From the NCBI RefSeq assembly GCF_900091585.1, contig NZ_FMHT01000003.1:3463501-3527500 (forward strand): DNA of 64,000 bases. The letters are read 5' to 3'. The notes beneath the pieces are model-generated. The model worked only from the letters and a program-made list of their open reading frames with translations. It made no database searches and had not been told where the DNA came from. A program made the translations under genes and the position numbers. Positions 16,271 through 24,492 of this stretch are shown piece by piece (positions within the stretch are counted from its first letter, which is position 1; every line of letters starts with the position of its first letter). This DNA is from Micromonospora nigra (GTDB taxonomy: Bacteria > Actinomycetota > Actinomycetes > Mycobacteriales > Micromonosporaceae).

Positions 16271-17284
16271 TCAGAGCAGTGACACGTGCACGTGGTCGGT
16301 GTGGTTCGACGGCCCGCTGTACGACGACCAGCCGGTCGCCGGGAACCAGATCTGCCGGTTCCAGATCACGTAGTAGACGCCCAGCCGGTCGGCGTTGCGC
16401 ACCAGGAAGGCCGCCAGGTTGTTGCCGTAGATCCGGGTGTCGTCGTTGTACCAGGGCCGGAAGCCGCTGTTCTGCAACGACCAGTCGCAGGCCCGGCCCT
16501 TCGGGTGCTCCCACGGGCCACCGGGGCGGTAGCAGCCGACGAACCGCTTGAAACCGGCCTTCCGCACCTCGTTGTACATGTGCAGGGTGCGCGGGGTGAT
16601 GCAGCCCGAGGTGGTGGGGTCGTTCTTGCTGCACGACTCGGCCCGCCAGTCGCCGTCCGCGCTGCGCCCCGGTGCGACGGCGGCGACCGGCGAGGTGGCG
16701 TCGACCTTGCCGCCCGTGACGCTGTAGCCACCCACCAGATTCAGTGACTTCTCCGCGTCGCGCTTCTTGCGGGCGATCTCGTTGGTCAGCTTCTGCTGCT
16801 CGCGAACCTCGGCGTCGAGGGCCAGCTTGGCCTGCTCCGCCCGGTTCCTGGCCTCGTTGACCCGCGCCAGCCGCTTGGCGTTGACCAGGTTCAGCTCGTC
16901 GAGGGCGGAGGCCCGCTCGACGAACGAGTCGGGGGCGGTGCTCTGCAGCAGCATGGCCACCGCGCCGACCCGGCCCGTCCGGTACGACTGCGCGGCGATC
17001 TCCCTCACCTGCGGGGCCAGCGCGTCCAGGTCGGCCTGCGCGCGGCTCACCTCCAGGGCGAACTCCAGCTGGCGCTTCTTGGACTTCTCCAGCCTGCTCT
17101 TGGCCTTGCTGAAGTCCCGGTTCGTCGCCTCGATCAGCTCGTTGAGCATCGGCGGGTCGTCGTCGTGCTGCTGGGGCTTGGGAGGGGTGGGCTCGGCCGA
17201 CGCCGGGAGAGGGCCGGCGAAGACGGCGAAGGCGGCGAACACGGCCACCACAGGCGTCAACCAGCGGCGTAGGGGTGCCGTCAC
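16271..17284 (-). CDS. secreted coiled-coil protein with ARB_07466-like peptidoglycan-associated domain
   Basis: The 337-residue precursor has a signal peptide ending near LPASA. Two long charged helical segments (about residues 50-185) are typical of the coiled coils in RipA/FtsX-linked hydrolases. The C-terminal domain (about 225-337) starts at CSKNDPTTSGCITPRTLHMY and contains ACDWS and HTDHVHVSLL, with paired Cys and His residues as in the D,D-peptidase/VanY-related ARB_07466 domain. It probably acts on or organises the cell wall. GTG 17284 is chosen because AAGGGAT precedes it; ATG 17299 is the alternative. A c-di-AMP riboswitch lies directly upstream. Confidence 0.82.
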   Translation of the reverse strand: MTAPLRRWLTPVVAVFAAFAVFAGPLPASAEPTPPKPQQHDDDPPMLNELIEATNRDFSKAKSRLEKSKKRQLEFALEVSRAQADLDALAPQVREIAAQSYRTGRVGAVAMLLQSTAPDSFVERASALDELNLVNAKRLARVNEARNRAEQAKLALDAEVREQQKLTNEIARKKRDAEKSLNLVGGYSVTGGKVDATSPVAAVAPGRSADGDWRAESCSKNDPTTSGCITPRTLHMYNEVRKAGFKRFVGCYRPGGPWEHPKGRACDWSLQNSGFRPWYNDDTRIYGNNLAAFLVRNADRLGVYYVIWNRQIWFPATGWSSYSGPSNHTDHVHVSLL

Positions 17285-17304
17285 TGTGATCCCTTCCATC
17301 GACC

Positions 17305-17466
17305 GCCGACCGGGTTAGCTGACGGGTTCGGGACGGAAGCGGCCCCTACCGCTGGCGCGGATTCACCCCACGTACCTGGTTCCCCGGCTCGCCTCGCGGC
17401 GATTGGGCGGTGGCACCGCAGGCGCCGGAGTGCGCCTTCGGCGGTGACCGGCAGCGAGGTTACCGG
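17305..17466 (-). promoter_or_regulatory. c-di-AMP riboswitch (ydaO/yuaA leader)
   Basis: Read on the minus strand, the leader has the ydaO landmarks in order: CCGGTAACCTCGCTGCCGGT with ACCGCCGAAGG, then GGGGAACCAGGTACGTGGGG followed by TGAATC, then CCGCTTCCGTCC, CGAACCCGTCAGCTAACCCGG and TCGGCGG just before the gene. In actinobacteria this riboswitch commonly controls cell-wall hydrolases and resuscitation factors, turning expression off when c-di-AMP is high. Its target here is the coiled-coil cell-wall protein. Boundaries are approximate. The rest of the gap (17467-17585) should hold its promoter, which I could not fix. Confidence 0.8.
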
Positions 17467-17585
17467 ACGGTCCCCCGAGGGATCTACGTCCCGATGCCGA
17501 CTAAATGCGTCATTTCGTAATCGCGGTGGGTGACCAGTGACGTGGTTATCAGCCTCACCCGTCGGGACGGTCACGCTGAGGAGTG

Positions 17586-18932
17586 TCACCATGCGGTGTC
17601 CGTGCTCCTGTCCGGATCGGGCCACCCGGATCGGGTGGCGGTGGACGTGGGGGTGCCGCGTGGGGCGCTGAGCGCCCGCAGCGCCTCGGCCCGGCCCGTG
17701 CCCGGCCGGGGAACCTCGGGAGAGGGCGGTGCCTCGTCGGTGGCGGCCCGGTCCCGGCCCGCCCGGGTGACCACGGCGGCCAGGGCCGTCGTCAGGGGAA
17801 CGGCGGCGATCAGCCCGAGCGTCGCCACGGTGCTGCGTACGATCTCCTGCGCCAGGAACTCGCTGGTCAGGATCTGGCCCACCGCGCGGGAGTCCGCGGT
17901 GAGCAGGAGCAGCAGCGGCAGCGAGGCGCCCGCGTACGCCAGCACGATGGTGTTGACCACCGAGGCGACGTGGGCCCGCCCGACCCGCGTCGCGGCCTGG
18001 TAGAGCTGGCGCCGGGAGTAGCCGGGGTTGGCGTGGGCCAGTTCGCTCACCGTGGCGGCCTGGGTCACCGTGACGTCGTCGAGCACGCCCAGCGAGCCGA
18101 TGATGATGCCGGCCAGCAGCAGGCCGTGCAGGTCGACGTCGGCCTGGAAGAAGGACAGCGTCGTGGCGTCCTCGGTGCCGAACCCGGTGAGGTGGGTGGC
18201 CGCCGTGGCGGCGAGGCCGAGCAGCCCGGTCAGCACCAGGCTCGCCAGTGTCCCCAGTACCGCCACGGAGGTCTGCCCCGACACGCCGTGGGTCAGGTAG
18301 AGCACCACGAACATGATCAGTGCGGCGCCGACGACGGCGACCAGCAGCGGCGACTGGCCGGCGCTGATCGCGGGCAGCACGAAGGTGAGCAGGATGGCGA
18401 AGCTGGCCGCCAGTCCGGCCAGTGCGGCCAGGCCGCGCCACCGCCCGAAGGCCACGATCGCGGCGGCGAACAGCACCCCGAGCCAGATCAGCGGGGTGCC
18501 GCGCTGGTGTGCGGCGATGTGGTAGCTGCTCACCGTCGGGTCGGCCGGATCGGTCAGCGTGACCAGGACGATCTCGTCGCCCACCTCGACCCGGGGAGCG
18601 CCGGGCCCGGTCGGGATCGATGTCTCGACCTGCTGTCCGGCGTCGGGGCCGTCGTCCACCCGCACCGTGACCGTGCCGCACGGCCCCTGGCTGCCCGCCG
18701 GGGTGCCCTCCGGGGACTCCGGGGTCGGCGGGCAGGGCTCGGTGACCACCCGGGTGACCGTGCCGTGGTGGCGTGGCGCGTCCTGCCCCGGGTCGGGTCG
18801 GGGGGCGTCGCGGGGCCACAGCACCAGGGCGGCGACCAGGGTGGCGACAACGAGGGGGAGCACCGTCGCGACGAGTACCCGCCGCACCCCGGGCGGGGTC
18901 GGCGGGGCGTGACGGCTGTGGTCGGCGCCCAT
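17586..18932 (-). CDS. YibE/F family membrane protein
   Basis: This 448-residue protein has an N-terminal membrane helix, a soluble extracytoplasmic domain (about residues 50-135, with VRVDDGPDAGQQVETSIP and DEIVLV), then seven or so hydrophobic helices with the YibE/F landmarks YHIAAHQRGTPLIWL, FGRWRGLAALAGL and SLGVLDDVTVTQAATVSEL. Function is unproven; the family is found as a putative efflux or transport component. ATG 18932 follows GGGAGA. The last 50 residues are a disordered Pro/Thr/Arg tail. Confidence 0.85.
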   Translation of the reverse strand: MGADHSRHAPPTPPGVRRVLVATVLPLVVATLVAALVLWPRDAPRPDPGQDAPRHHGTVTRVVTEPCPPTPESPEGTPAGSQGPCGTVTVRVDDGPDAGQQVETSIPTGPGAPRVEVGDEIVLVTLTDPADPTVSSYHIAAHQRGTPLIWLGVLFAAAIVAFGRWRGLAALAGLAASFAILLTFVLPAISAGQSPLLVAVVGAALIMFVVLYLTHGVSGQTSVAVLGTLASLVLTGLLGLAATAATHLTGFGTEDATTLSFFQADVDLHGLLLAGIIIGSLGVLDDVTVTQAATVSELAHANPGYSRRQLYQAATRVGRAHVASVVNTIVLAYAGASLPLLLLLTADSRAVGQILTSEFLAQEIVRSTVATLGLIAAVPLTTALAAVVTRAGRDRAATDEAPPSPEVPRPGTGRAEALRALSAPRGTPTSTATRSGWPDPDRSTDTAW

Positions 18933-19397
18933 GCGGTGTCTCCCAACGAGTTCAGAGCGGAGTACGTGTCGGCGGGCCGTTCCGGTTCAGCACGACCGGA
19001 ACGGGGCCGTGGCGGCCGACCGGGACTCTCCGGCCGTGACGATGTGACCACGCGCCGCGACGGGAGGGGGTGGCCGGGAGCCGCCGCCGACGGCCGTCGG
19101 CGGGCTGGGGGGCCGGCGGCGTACGCGGGCCGCACTGGTGTGGTCTCGGCGGGCCATCGCTGCGAATGGTAGCCACCCCGCTATCGGACCGCAGGTGGCG
19201 AGGCACGCGGTGGCGACGCGCCGGGGCCCGTCGGCCGGCTGGTCCACTCACCGGTGGCGCGTACCCCGCCGGTCTCCGCCTCGGCGGCGGCCGAGCCGTC
19301 CAGGGTCGCACTGGTCCGGCGTCACCGGCCGGGTACGTTCGGTGACGAACCGTCGCCCCTGCGCTGGTGGGGCCGGTCCGCCGGTTACCGTTATCGG
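18933..19397. other. 465-bp intergenic region without a recognisable gene
   Basis: The stretch separates the divergent YibE/F and DUF6153 genes. Open frames crossing it have no start signals, no hydrophobic or domain features and atypical composition, and are read as shadows. The only elements I can support are the GGGAGA ribosome-binding site of YibE/F at its left end and the leaderless -10 at 19386-19391 at its right end. A small RNA cannot be excluded. Confidence 0.4.
19386..19391 (+). promoter_or_regulatory. -10 element, leaderless DUF6153 transcript
   Basis: TACCGT, a 6-nt spacer TATCGG, then GTG 19398; no Shine-Dalgarno sequence precedes the start. Confidence 0.45.
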
Positions 19398-19916
19398 GTG
19401 TGGACGATGGCGGCGGCGCAGCGGTGGGTTCGACCACTGCTGCTGGCCGGCACCCTCGTCGGCCTCACCGCGATGCACACCATCGGCCACGACGCGCACG
19501 CCGCGGCGAGCGACCACCACAAGCATTCCGTGGCGCACGCCGCCGCGATCCCGGCGGCCGTCGGTGACCTGACGCCGCCCTCGGTGGCCCCCGCCACGGC
19601 GGACCGGCCCCACCCCGCCATCCACGACCGCGGCGCGGGGACGGACCTCGGGACCGGCGGCACGCGCGCCGGACACCCCGAGGCGGCCTCCCCGGCCGGC
19701 GGGGGCGACGGGAACGGCGACCTGCCCGGCTGGGGGGCCTGCCTGGCGGTGCTGGGTGCGCTGGCGGTGCCGCTGCTGCTCGCTGTGCTGATCACGGCCC
19801 GCCGGTCACCCGCCGCCGTGTCCACCGGCCGCCGCGGCCGGGTCGGCCCGGTGCCCCGCGCGCCGCCCAGCCCGGTGGGCCTCCGCATCGCCACGGTGTC
19901 GGTGCTGCGTAGATAG
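19398..19916 (+). CDS. DUF6153-like small membrane protein
   Basis: The 172-residue protein has an N-terminal hydrophobic helix (about 11-27) followed by a His-rich segment (HTIGHDAHAAASDHHKHS), a Pro/Gly-rich linker and a second helix (about 113-135, CLAVLGALAVPLLLAVLI) with a basic tail. This matches what I recall of DUF6153 proteins of actinomycetes, which commonly sit beside DUF305 genes, as here. The His-rich loop hints at metal binding. GTG 19398 is chosen from the leaderless promoter. Function unknown. Confidence 0.72.
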   Translation: MWTMAAAQRWVRPLLLAGTLVGLTAMHTIGHDAHAAASDHHKHSVAHAAAIPAAVGDLTPPSVAPATADRPHPAIHDRGAGTDLGTGGTRAGHPEAASPAGGGDGNGDLPGWGACLAVLGALAVPLLLAVLITARRSPAAVSTGRRGRVGPVPRAPPSPVGLRIATVSVLRR

Positions 19917-19992
19917 GACGCCCCGACGCGGATCCACCCGGTCCGCGTCCCCTCGTCCTACCCATGTTCCGATACCCGGAAGGCAGTCCACG

Positions 19993-20628
19993 ATGATCCG
20001 TACCACCGTGCGCCGCGCCCTGCTGGCCGGCGCGGCCCTGACCGTCGCCCTGACCCTGTCCGCCTGCGGCGGCGACGACCACGACTCCCCGATGCACGAC
20101 ACGGCCGGCTCCGGCACGACCACCGCCCCGGCCGACGGCGGACCCACCGCCGGCGCCGCGCCGTTCGGTGACGCCGACGTGATGTTCGCCCAGATGATGA
20201 TCCCGCACCACCAGCAGGCGGTCGAGATGGCCGACCTGGCCGCGACGCGGGCCGCCGACCCGGAGGTGAAGAGTCTCGCCGCGGATATCAAGGCGGCCCA
20301 GGGGCCGGAGATCGATGCCATGTCGGGCTGGCTGACCACCTGGGGACGGCCGGTCCCGTCGCCCGGCGCCGAGATGCCGCACATGGACCACGCGATGCCC
20401 GGCATGATGTCCGACGCCGACATGGCCGGGCTGACCAAGGCGTCCGGCCGGGACTTCGACCGGAAGTTCCTGACCATGATGATCGCCCACCACGAGGGCG
20501 CCATCGAGATGGCGCGGAGCGAGACGGCGACCGGCACCAGTCCGGAGGCGAAGGCGATGGCACAGCAGATCGCCACCAGCCAGCAGAAGGAGATCGCCCT
20601 GATGCGGGGCATCCTCGACCGGCTCTGA
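19993..20628 (+). CDS. DUF305 family lipoprotein, probably metal-related
   Basis: The 211-residue lipoprotein has lipobox LSAC (Cys at about residue 24). The DUF305 domain carries two matching helices with MMIPHHQQAVEMA and MMIAHHEGAIEMA, plus a Met/His-rich loop MPHMDHAMPGMM. DUF305 proteins are ferritin-like helical bundles often linked to copper handling; copper binding here is inference from the residues. ATG 19993 follows GGAAGG. It lies 76 nt after the DUF6153 gene on the same strand and may be cotranscribed. Confidence 0.9.
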   Translation: MIRTTVRRALLAGAALTVALTLSACGGDDHDSPMHDTAGSGTTTAPADGGPTAGAAPFGDADVMFAQMMIPHHQQAVEMADLAATRAADPEVKSLAADIKAAQGPEIDAMSGWLTTWGRPVPSPGAEMPHMDHAMPGMMSDADMAGLTKASGRDFDRKFLTMMIAHHEGAIEMARSETATGTSPEAKAMAQQIATSQQKEIALMRGILDRL

Positions 20629-20636
20629 GGCTGGAC

Positions 20637-20661
20637 GGTTGGGGGCCGGCGTGGAGGGTAC
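20637..20661 (+). promoter_or_regulatory. putative SigB/SigF-type stress promoter for csbD
   Basis: GGTTG (20637-20641) and GGGTAC (20656-20661) are separated by 14 nt, fitting the general-stress sigma consensus. It is 41 nt upstream of a CsbD gene, a family that is SigB-dependent in Bacillus. Confidence 0.45.
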
Positions 20662-20702
20662 GTACCTGACGTAGCGGAACCCGCCGACCACCGGAGGATG
20701 AC

Positions 20703-20876
20703 ATGGGCATCGACGACAAGATCGGTAACACGACCGAGGACACCACCGGCAAGGTCAAGGAGGGCGTCGGCCGCGCCACCGACAACGAGCGCCTGGAGGC
20801 CGAGGGTCGCAACGACCAGACCGGCGCCAAGCTCAAGCAGGCCGGCGAGAAGATCAAGGACGCCTTCAAGAGCTGA
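20703..20876 (+). CDS. CsbD-like general stress protein
   Basis: The short frame encodes a 57-residue hydrophilic protein beginning MGIDDKIGNTTEDTTGKVKE, with the repeated G-K-xK-E/Q-x-G pattern of the CsbD family (PF05532). It is predicted to be helical or disordered. CsbD proteins accumulate under general stress; their molecular role is unknown. ATG 20703 follows CCGGAGG, and a perfect-looking stress-sigma promoter lies upstream. A strong hairpin follows the stop, so it is monocistronic. Confidence 0.9.
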   Translation: MGIDDKIGNTTEDTTGKVKEGVGRATDNERLEAEGRNDQTGAKLKQAGEKIKDAFKS

Positions 20877-20893
20877 TCGTCAAGCAGGAGACG

Positions 20894-20927
20894 ACCGCCG
20901 GGTCGGCCCCGTGGCCGGCCCGGCGGT
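20894..20927 (+). terminator. hairpin terminator after csbD
   Basis: Fifteen-base arms 20894-20908 and 20913-20927 (ACCGCCGGG / CCCGGCGGT outer portions) pair at 14 of 15 positions with a 4-nt loop, 18 nt after the stop. Confidence 0.65.
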
Positions 20928-20930
20928 CGC

Positions 20931-21024
20931 CGTCCGCGTGCCGGTGACCCGGCGGGCCTCGGTGCGTCGTCCGCGTGCCGGTGACCGGCGGGCCTCGGTC
21001 CGTCGTCCGCCTGCCGGTGAGCGG
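20931..21024. repeat. 36-37-bp imperfect tandem repeat, 2.6 copies
   Basis: Units start with CGTCCGCGTGCCGGTGAC at 20931 and 20968 and with a diverged copy at 21004. They fill the space between the csbD terminator and the 3' end of the DUF2786 gene. No coding role is apparent. Confidence 0.7.
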
Positions 21025-21034
21025 TCCGGGACGG

Positions 21035-22279
21035 TCAGCCGCGGCGGTCCAGGCGCGGTGGCGGCCGGTGCGCGCGTCCCGGGGCCAGCGAGGCCCGGTC
21101 CGCGGCGGCGGTGCCCGACGACCAGCCCTCGGCGTCCCGTACGGACAGCCGGTGCCGGGTGACCCCGGGGAACAGCGTGTCGAGGCGTTCCCGTACCGCC
21201 TCCGACCGTGCGGCGAGCACCGGCAGCAGCCGCTCGGGCCCCGCCGCCGCGGCGGTCTCGCGGTCGACCGACTCGGTGGCCGACCGCAGCCGCTCCCCGA
21301 TGCGCAGGGCGAAGGCGTTCAGGAACGACTCGTCCCATCCCCGGGTGCGCCGACCACCGGACCGGCGCTCACCCCGGCCGCGCAGCATCGCCGTGGTGGC
21401 CTGGACGAGCAGCGACGTGTATAGCAGCTCGACCGCCTCCAGGTCGGCGGGCCAGCCCAGCACGGTGGTGAAGCCGAGGTCGTCGGACCACACCGCCTCG
21501 CACCGGTTCGCGGCCGCCACCTCCTGCACCAGCAGGGCCTTCGCGCCCGCGTACGGGGGATCGGTGCCGAGCCGCACTCCGCCGGGCCGGTCACCCGGCT
21601 CCGCGTCGGTGGACAGCAGCGCCTGGTCGATGCTGTGCCGGGCGATCAACTCCTGCGCCTTGCCGGTGAGCGCCTCCGCCTCGGCGGGAAAGGTGGTCGA
21701 CTCCGCCTTGGCCAGCAGCGCCCGGACCCGGTCGAGCATGCGGGACGCCCCGGTCGGGGAACGACGCCCCCGGTCGGCGGTCGCACCGGCCGTGCCCGGC
21801 GGCGGGCGGAGCACCGCGATCGGCGGCAGCCCCTCCACCAGCGCCAGCACGTCGACGACCTCCCGCAGCGCGGTCACCCGGTCCAGCCCCTGCCGGTGCG
21901 CCCAGGCACCGAGCTGGCGGTCGTCGTCGGCCCACCACACGTGCGCGTCCAGGTCGGCGAGTTGCGCGTCCCACCAGGTCGGCACCGCGTCGGGCAGGGT
22001 GCGTCGGTGCGTGGCGAGCACGTCCACCACCAGGGCGGCGGCCCGAGCGCCGAGCCGGCGCCCGGCCAGTCGGGTCAGGTCGACCGGCTGCCAGCCGCGC
22101 GTCGCGAGCCGCCCGACGACCCGCGCCAGCCGGCGGGCGAGGGCAGCTTCGACCGCCGCCGCGCCGTTCTGCACCCCCGCGCCGACCACGAGCCGGTCCC
22201 GCTGCCGTTCGGCGAGCCGTACGTCGGTGCCGCGCACCGCCGCGAGCACCTCGTCGACGAGTTCGTCGGCGCCTGGCAC
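21035..22279 (-). CDS. DUF2786 domain-containing protein
   Basis: The 414-residue protein has a DUF2786 segment at its centre: RVRALLAKAESTTFPAEAEALT followed by KAQELIARHSID (about residues 185-220). DUF2786 is a short helical domain seen in phage-type and actinobacterial proteins, often with a metallopeptidase-like C-terminal part; here the C-terminal 170 residues are helical with no zinc motif I can see. Start: GTG 22279 lies about 5 nt after GGAGGAG; the GTG at 22285 would overlap that site. It is transcribed after, and probably with, the two MEDS-domain regulators. Confidence 0.75.
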   Translation of the reverse strand: MPGADELVDEVLAAVRGTDVRLAERQRDRLVVGAGVQNGAAAVEAALARRLARVVGRLATRGWQPVDLTRLAGRRLGARAAALVVDVLATHRRTLPDAVPTWWDAQLADLDAHVWWADDDRQLGAWAHRQGLDRVTALREVVDVLALVEGLPPIAVLRPPPGTAGATADRGRRSPTGASRMLDRVRALLAKAESTTFPAEAEALTGKAQELIARHSIDQALLSTDAEPGDRPGGVRLGTDPPYAGAKALLVQEVAAANRCEAVWSDDLGFTTVLGWPADLEAVELLYTSLLVQATTAMLRGRGERRSGGRRTRGWDESFLNAFALRIGERLRSATESVDRETAAAAGPERLLPVLAARSEAVRERLDTLFPGVTRHRLSVRDAEGWSSGTAAADRASLAPGRAHRPPPRLDRRG

Positions 22280-22309
22280 TGCCACTCCTCCTCGGTCCGC
22301 GACCGGGGT

Positions 22310-23272
22310 TCAGGCCGCGCGGGGCGGCTGCCCGGCGGTGAGGCGCAACGTCCAGCCATCGGCGTCGCGCCAGTGCGTGACGTGGTCGCAGGACTGGTGG
22401 GTGATCCACAGGCCCAGGCCGCCGATGGAGCCGTCGGATGCCGGCAGCAGCCCCGCGTAGGGGTCCGTCGGCCCGTCGCCCGCGTCGTTGACGGTGGCGA
22501 CGATGCGGTCGTCGCCCGCCCAGATCCGCAGCCGCACCGGGGCCTTGCCGTGCCGCAACCCGTTGGTGACGGTCTCGCTGACCGCGACCGTGAAGTCGTC
22601 GGCGTCGTCGGGTGACAGCAGTCCCCGGTCGACGGCGCGGACGGCGGCGCGGGCCTGCGCGGCGGTCGGGTCGGTCAGCTCGACCACCGGCGGTGACGCC
22701 TGGATCGGATCGGCCGGGACGGCCCGCTCCTCGCGCAGGTACGCCTCCGGCGCCGTGTACGACGCGCTCGGCAGGTGCCGCCCGTCGACGGTGGCGAACC
22801 GGGGGTGGGTGCGGGCGACGTCGGTGAGCACCGCGCGGGGCGTACGCCGGGTGTCGTAGGCGCACACGCTCCACAGCGGCCACTCGTCGTACGCGTGGTT
22901 GACCGCAGCCTCGTACCGGGCCCACCAGTCCCAGGTGGAGCCGAGGGCGAGCGGCGGCACCTCACCCATGATCCGGACCTGTGCCGCGCCGGCGGCCACC
23001 CGCTCGGCCAGCAGGTGCCGGTAGAGCCGGATCGCCGCGGCCGGTCGGGCGTACACCTGCCCGCCGCTCATGACCTCGACGCCGCAGCGGGCGGGCAGCG
23101 CGGAGCGGACCAGGTCGCCGGTGCGCTCGCCCAGCGCCAGGATCGTCGGCTCGCCGGCCGCCACCCCGTCCAGCAGGAACGGCACCGCGACGGCGACCAG
23201 CTCCTCGTCGGAGTCGTAGTGGACGGCCTCGTGGAAGTGGCCGGGCAGCCCGGCGGCGGGACCCGTCCTCAC
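22310..23272 (-). CDS. RsbA-type anti-sigma regulator (MEDS domain + HATPase)
   Basis: The 320-residue protein combines an N-terminal MEDS (DcmR-like sensory) domain, about residues 10-175 (FHEAVHYDSDEELVAVAVPFL, GEPTILALG), with a C-terminal serine-kinase-type HATPase_c_2 domain: FTVAVSETVTNGLRHG (N box), VNDAGDGP (G1) and GGLGLWITHQ (G2). Such RsbA-like proteins act as anti-sigma factors in the partner-switching control of stress sigma factors. GTG 23272 overlaps the stop of the MEDS-STAS gene by four bases, so the two are coupled and may form an anti-sigma/antagonist pair. Confidence 0.87.
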   Translation of the reverse strand: MRTGPAAGLPGHFHEAVHYDSDEELVAVAVPFLLDGVAAGEPTILALGERTGDLVRSALPARCGVEVMSGGQVYARPAAAIRLYRHLLAERVAAGAAQVRIMGEVPPLALGSTWDWWARYEAAVNHAYDEWPLWSVCAYDTRRTPRAVLTDVARTHPRFATVDGRHLPSASYTAPEAYLREERAVPADPIQASPPVVELTDPTAAQARAAVRAVDRGLLSPDDADDFTVAVSETVTNGLRHGKAPVRLRIWAGDDRIVATVNDAGDGPTDPYAGLLPASDGSIGGLGLWITHQSCDHVTHWRDADGWTLRLTAGQPPRAA

Positions 23273-24111
23273 CGGACCAGCTCCACCCGCAGGCCGGGCA
23301 GGTCGAGCAGCGCGGCCAGCCGGGCGGCGGCGGCGTGTGAGGTGCGCAGCACGGCGGTCGCGCCGCGGCGGCGGGCGTACTCGCGCAGGTGCACCAGTGA
23401 GCGGTGGTCGAGGAAGTGCAGGTCGGCGGCGTGCAGCACCAGTTCGCCGTCGGTCGGTTCGAGATCGGCGCGTTCGAGCGTGGTGCGGAAGAGCTGGTGG
23501 GTGGTCAGGTCCAACTCACCGGCGAGGGTGGCGTGGCCCTGGCCGGGCGGTGCGGCGTACAGGCGGAAGAGCAGGGACTCGACGTTGTGCTGCGGGTGCA
23601 GGCAGGCCAGCTCGGCGACGGCCCGGTCACCCAGCTCGGCCCGTCGGTACGCGCACATGGCCTCGAAGGGCTCCTGGCGCATGGCCCGGTCGATGCGGTG
23701 CTCGTAGCGGGCGAAGGCGTCCCGCCGGGCGGGGGTACGCACCAGCGGCGTGGCATCGGCCACCACGCGCAGCCCGGAGTAGCCGGCGGCCAGCGCCTCC
23801 CGGGTGGCGAGCAGGTAGGCGGCGACCTGGTTGGTGTGGTCGACCACCGCGTCGGTGGCGTAGGCGCTGCCCAGGGCGATCACCTCGGCGGCACCGTCGC
23901 GCAGCGCGTCGGTGAAGCCGGGCGCGGCGTGCAGCCGTTCGAGGACCGGCTCGGGCCGGTCGGGCGTGACGAACCAGACGCGCCGGCCGGCGGTCAGGCC
24001 GGCGCGGAGGAACTGCTCGGCGCGGGCGTGGAACTCGGCGGGGTCGTCGTACGCCCAGCACAGGTGACCGTACGGCCCACCCGGCCGTTCCTGGTCACTC
24101 ACGCTGCCCAC
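23269..24111 (-). CDS. MEDS-domain protein with C-terminal STAS domain (anti-anti-sigma-like)
   Basis: The 280-residue protein has an MEDS domain (about 15-175, GHLCWAYDDPAEFHARAEQFL, GRRVWFVTPD) and a C-terminal STAS domain (about 190-280). The STAS domain shows LAGELDLTTHQLF and the phosphoacceptor-loop region DLHFLDHRSLVHL, though the usual D-S dyad reads D-H-R-S. It would antagonise the coupled HATPase protein in a partner switch. Two starts are possible: GTG 24111 or GTG 24102. TACACT-N6-ATG upstream gives a five-codon reading frame (ATG 24116) whose stop overlaps GTG 24102. Confidence 0.82.
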   Translation of the reverse strand: MGSVSDQERPGGPYGHLCWAYDDPAEFHARAEQFLRAGLTAGRRVWFVTPDRPEPVLERLHAAPGFTDALRDGAAEVIALGSAYATDAVVDHTNQVAAYLLATREALAAGYSGLRVVADATPLVRTPARRDAFARYEHRIDRAMRQEPFEAMCAYRRAELGDRAVAELACLHPQHNVESLLFRLYAAPPGQGHATLAGELDLTTHQLFRTTLERADLEPTDGELVLHAADLHFLDHRSLVHLREYARRRGATAVLRTSHAAAARLAALLDLPGLRVELVR

Positions 24112-24231
24112 CGCATGTGGCCAGTGTAGGCCGCCCCCGGGCCTCCGGGCCTGCGCCGTAGTCGTCGCGGTTCGCTGCCTCTCCTCGTGCCACGTCGCCC
24201 GGTCGGGAACCGGCCCCGCCGGACGCCGGGG

Positions 24232-24492
24232 TCAGCGGCCGGTGGGGCGGTGCCGTGCGTACTTGTTGCGGAACTTCTCCACCCGACCGGCGGTGTCGAG
24301 GAGCCGCTGCCTGCCGGTCCAGAACGGGTGGCTCGCGCTGGAGATCTGCACGTCGATCACCGGGTACGTCCTGCCGTCGGTCCACTCGACCGTCTCGTCG
24401 CTGGTGGCGGTGGACCGGGTGAGGAAGGCGAAGTCGGCCCCCTTGTCGCGGTAGACCACGTGTGCGTAGCGGGGGTGGATGTCGGGCTTCAC
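24232..24492 (-). CDS. rpmE2: 50S ribosomal protein L31 type B (zinc-independent)
   Basis: The 86-residue protein begins VKPDIHPRY and contains [24 protein letters not shown], the C-terminal hallmark of type B L31. It lacks the CxxC zinc ribbon of type A L31, so it can replace that protein when zinc is scarce. GTG 24492 overlaps the stop of the MRF-like gene by four bases, so it is translated from the same Zur-controlled mRNA. Confidence 0.94.
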   Translation of the reverse strand: MKPDIHPRYAHVVYRDKGADFAFLTRSTATSDETVEWTDGRTYPVIDVQISSASHPFWTGRQRLLDTAGRVEKFRNKYARHRPTGR

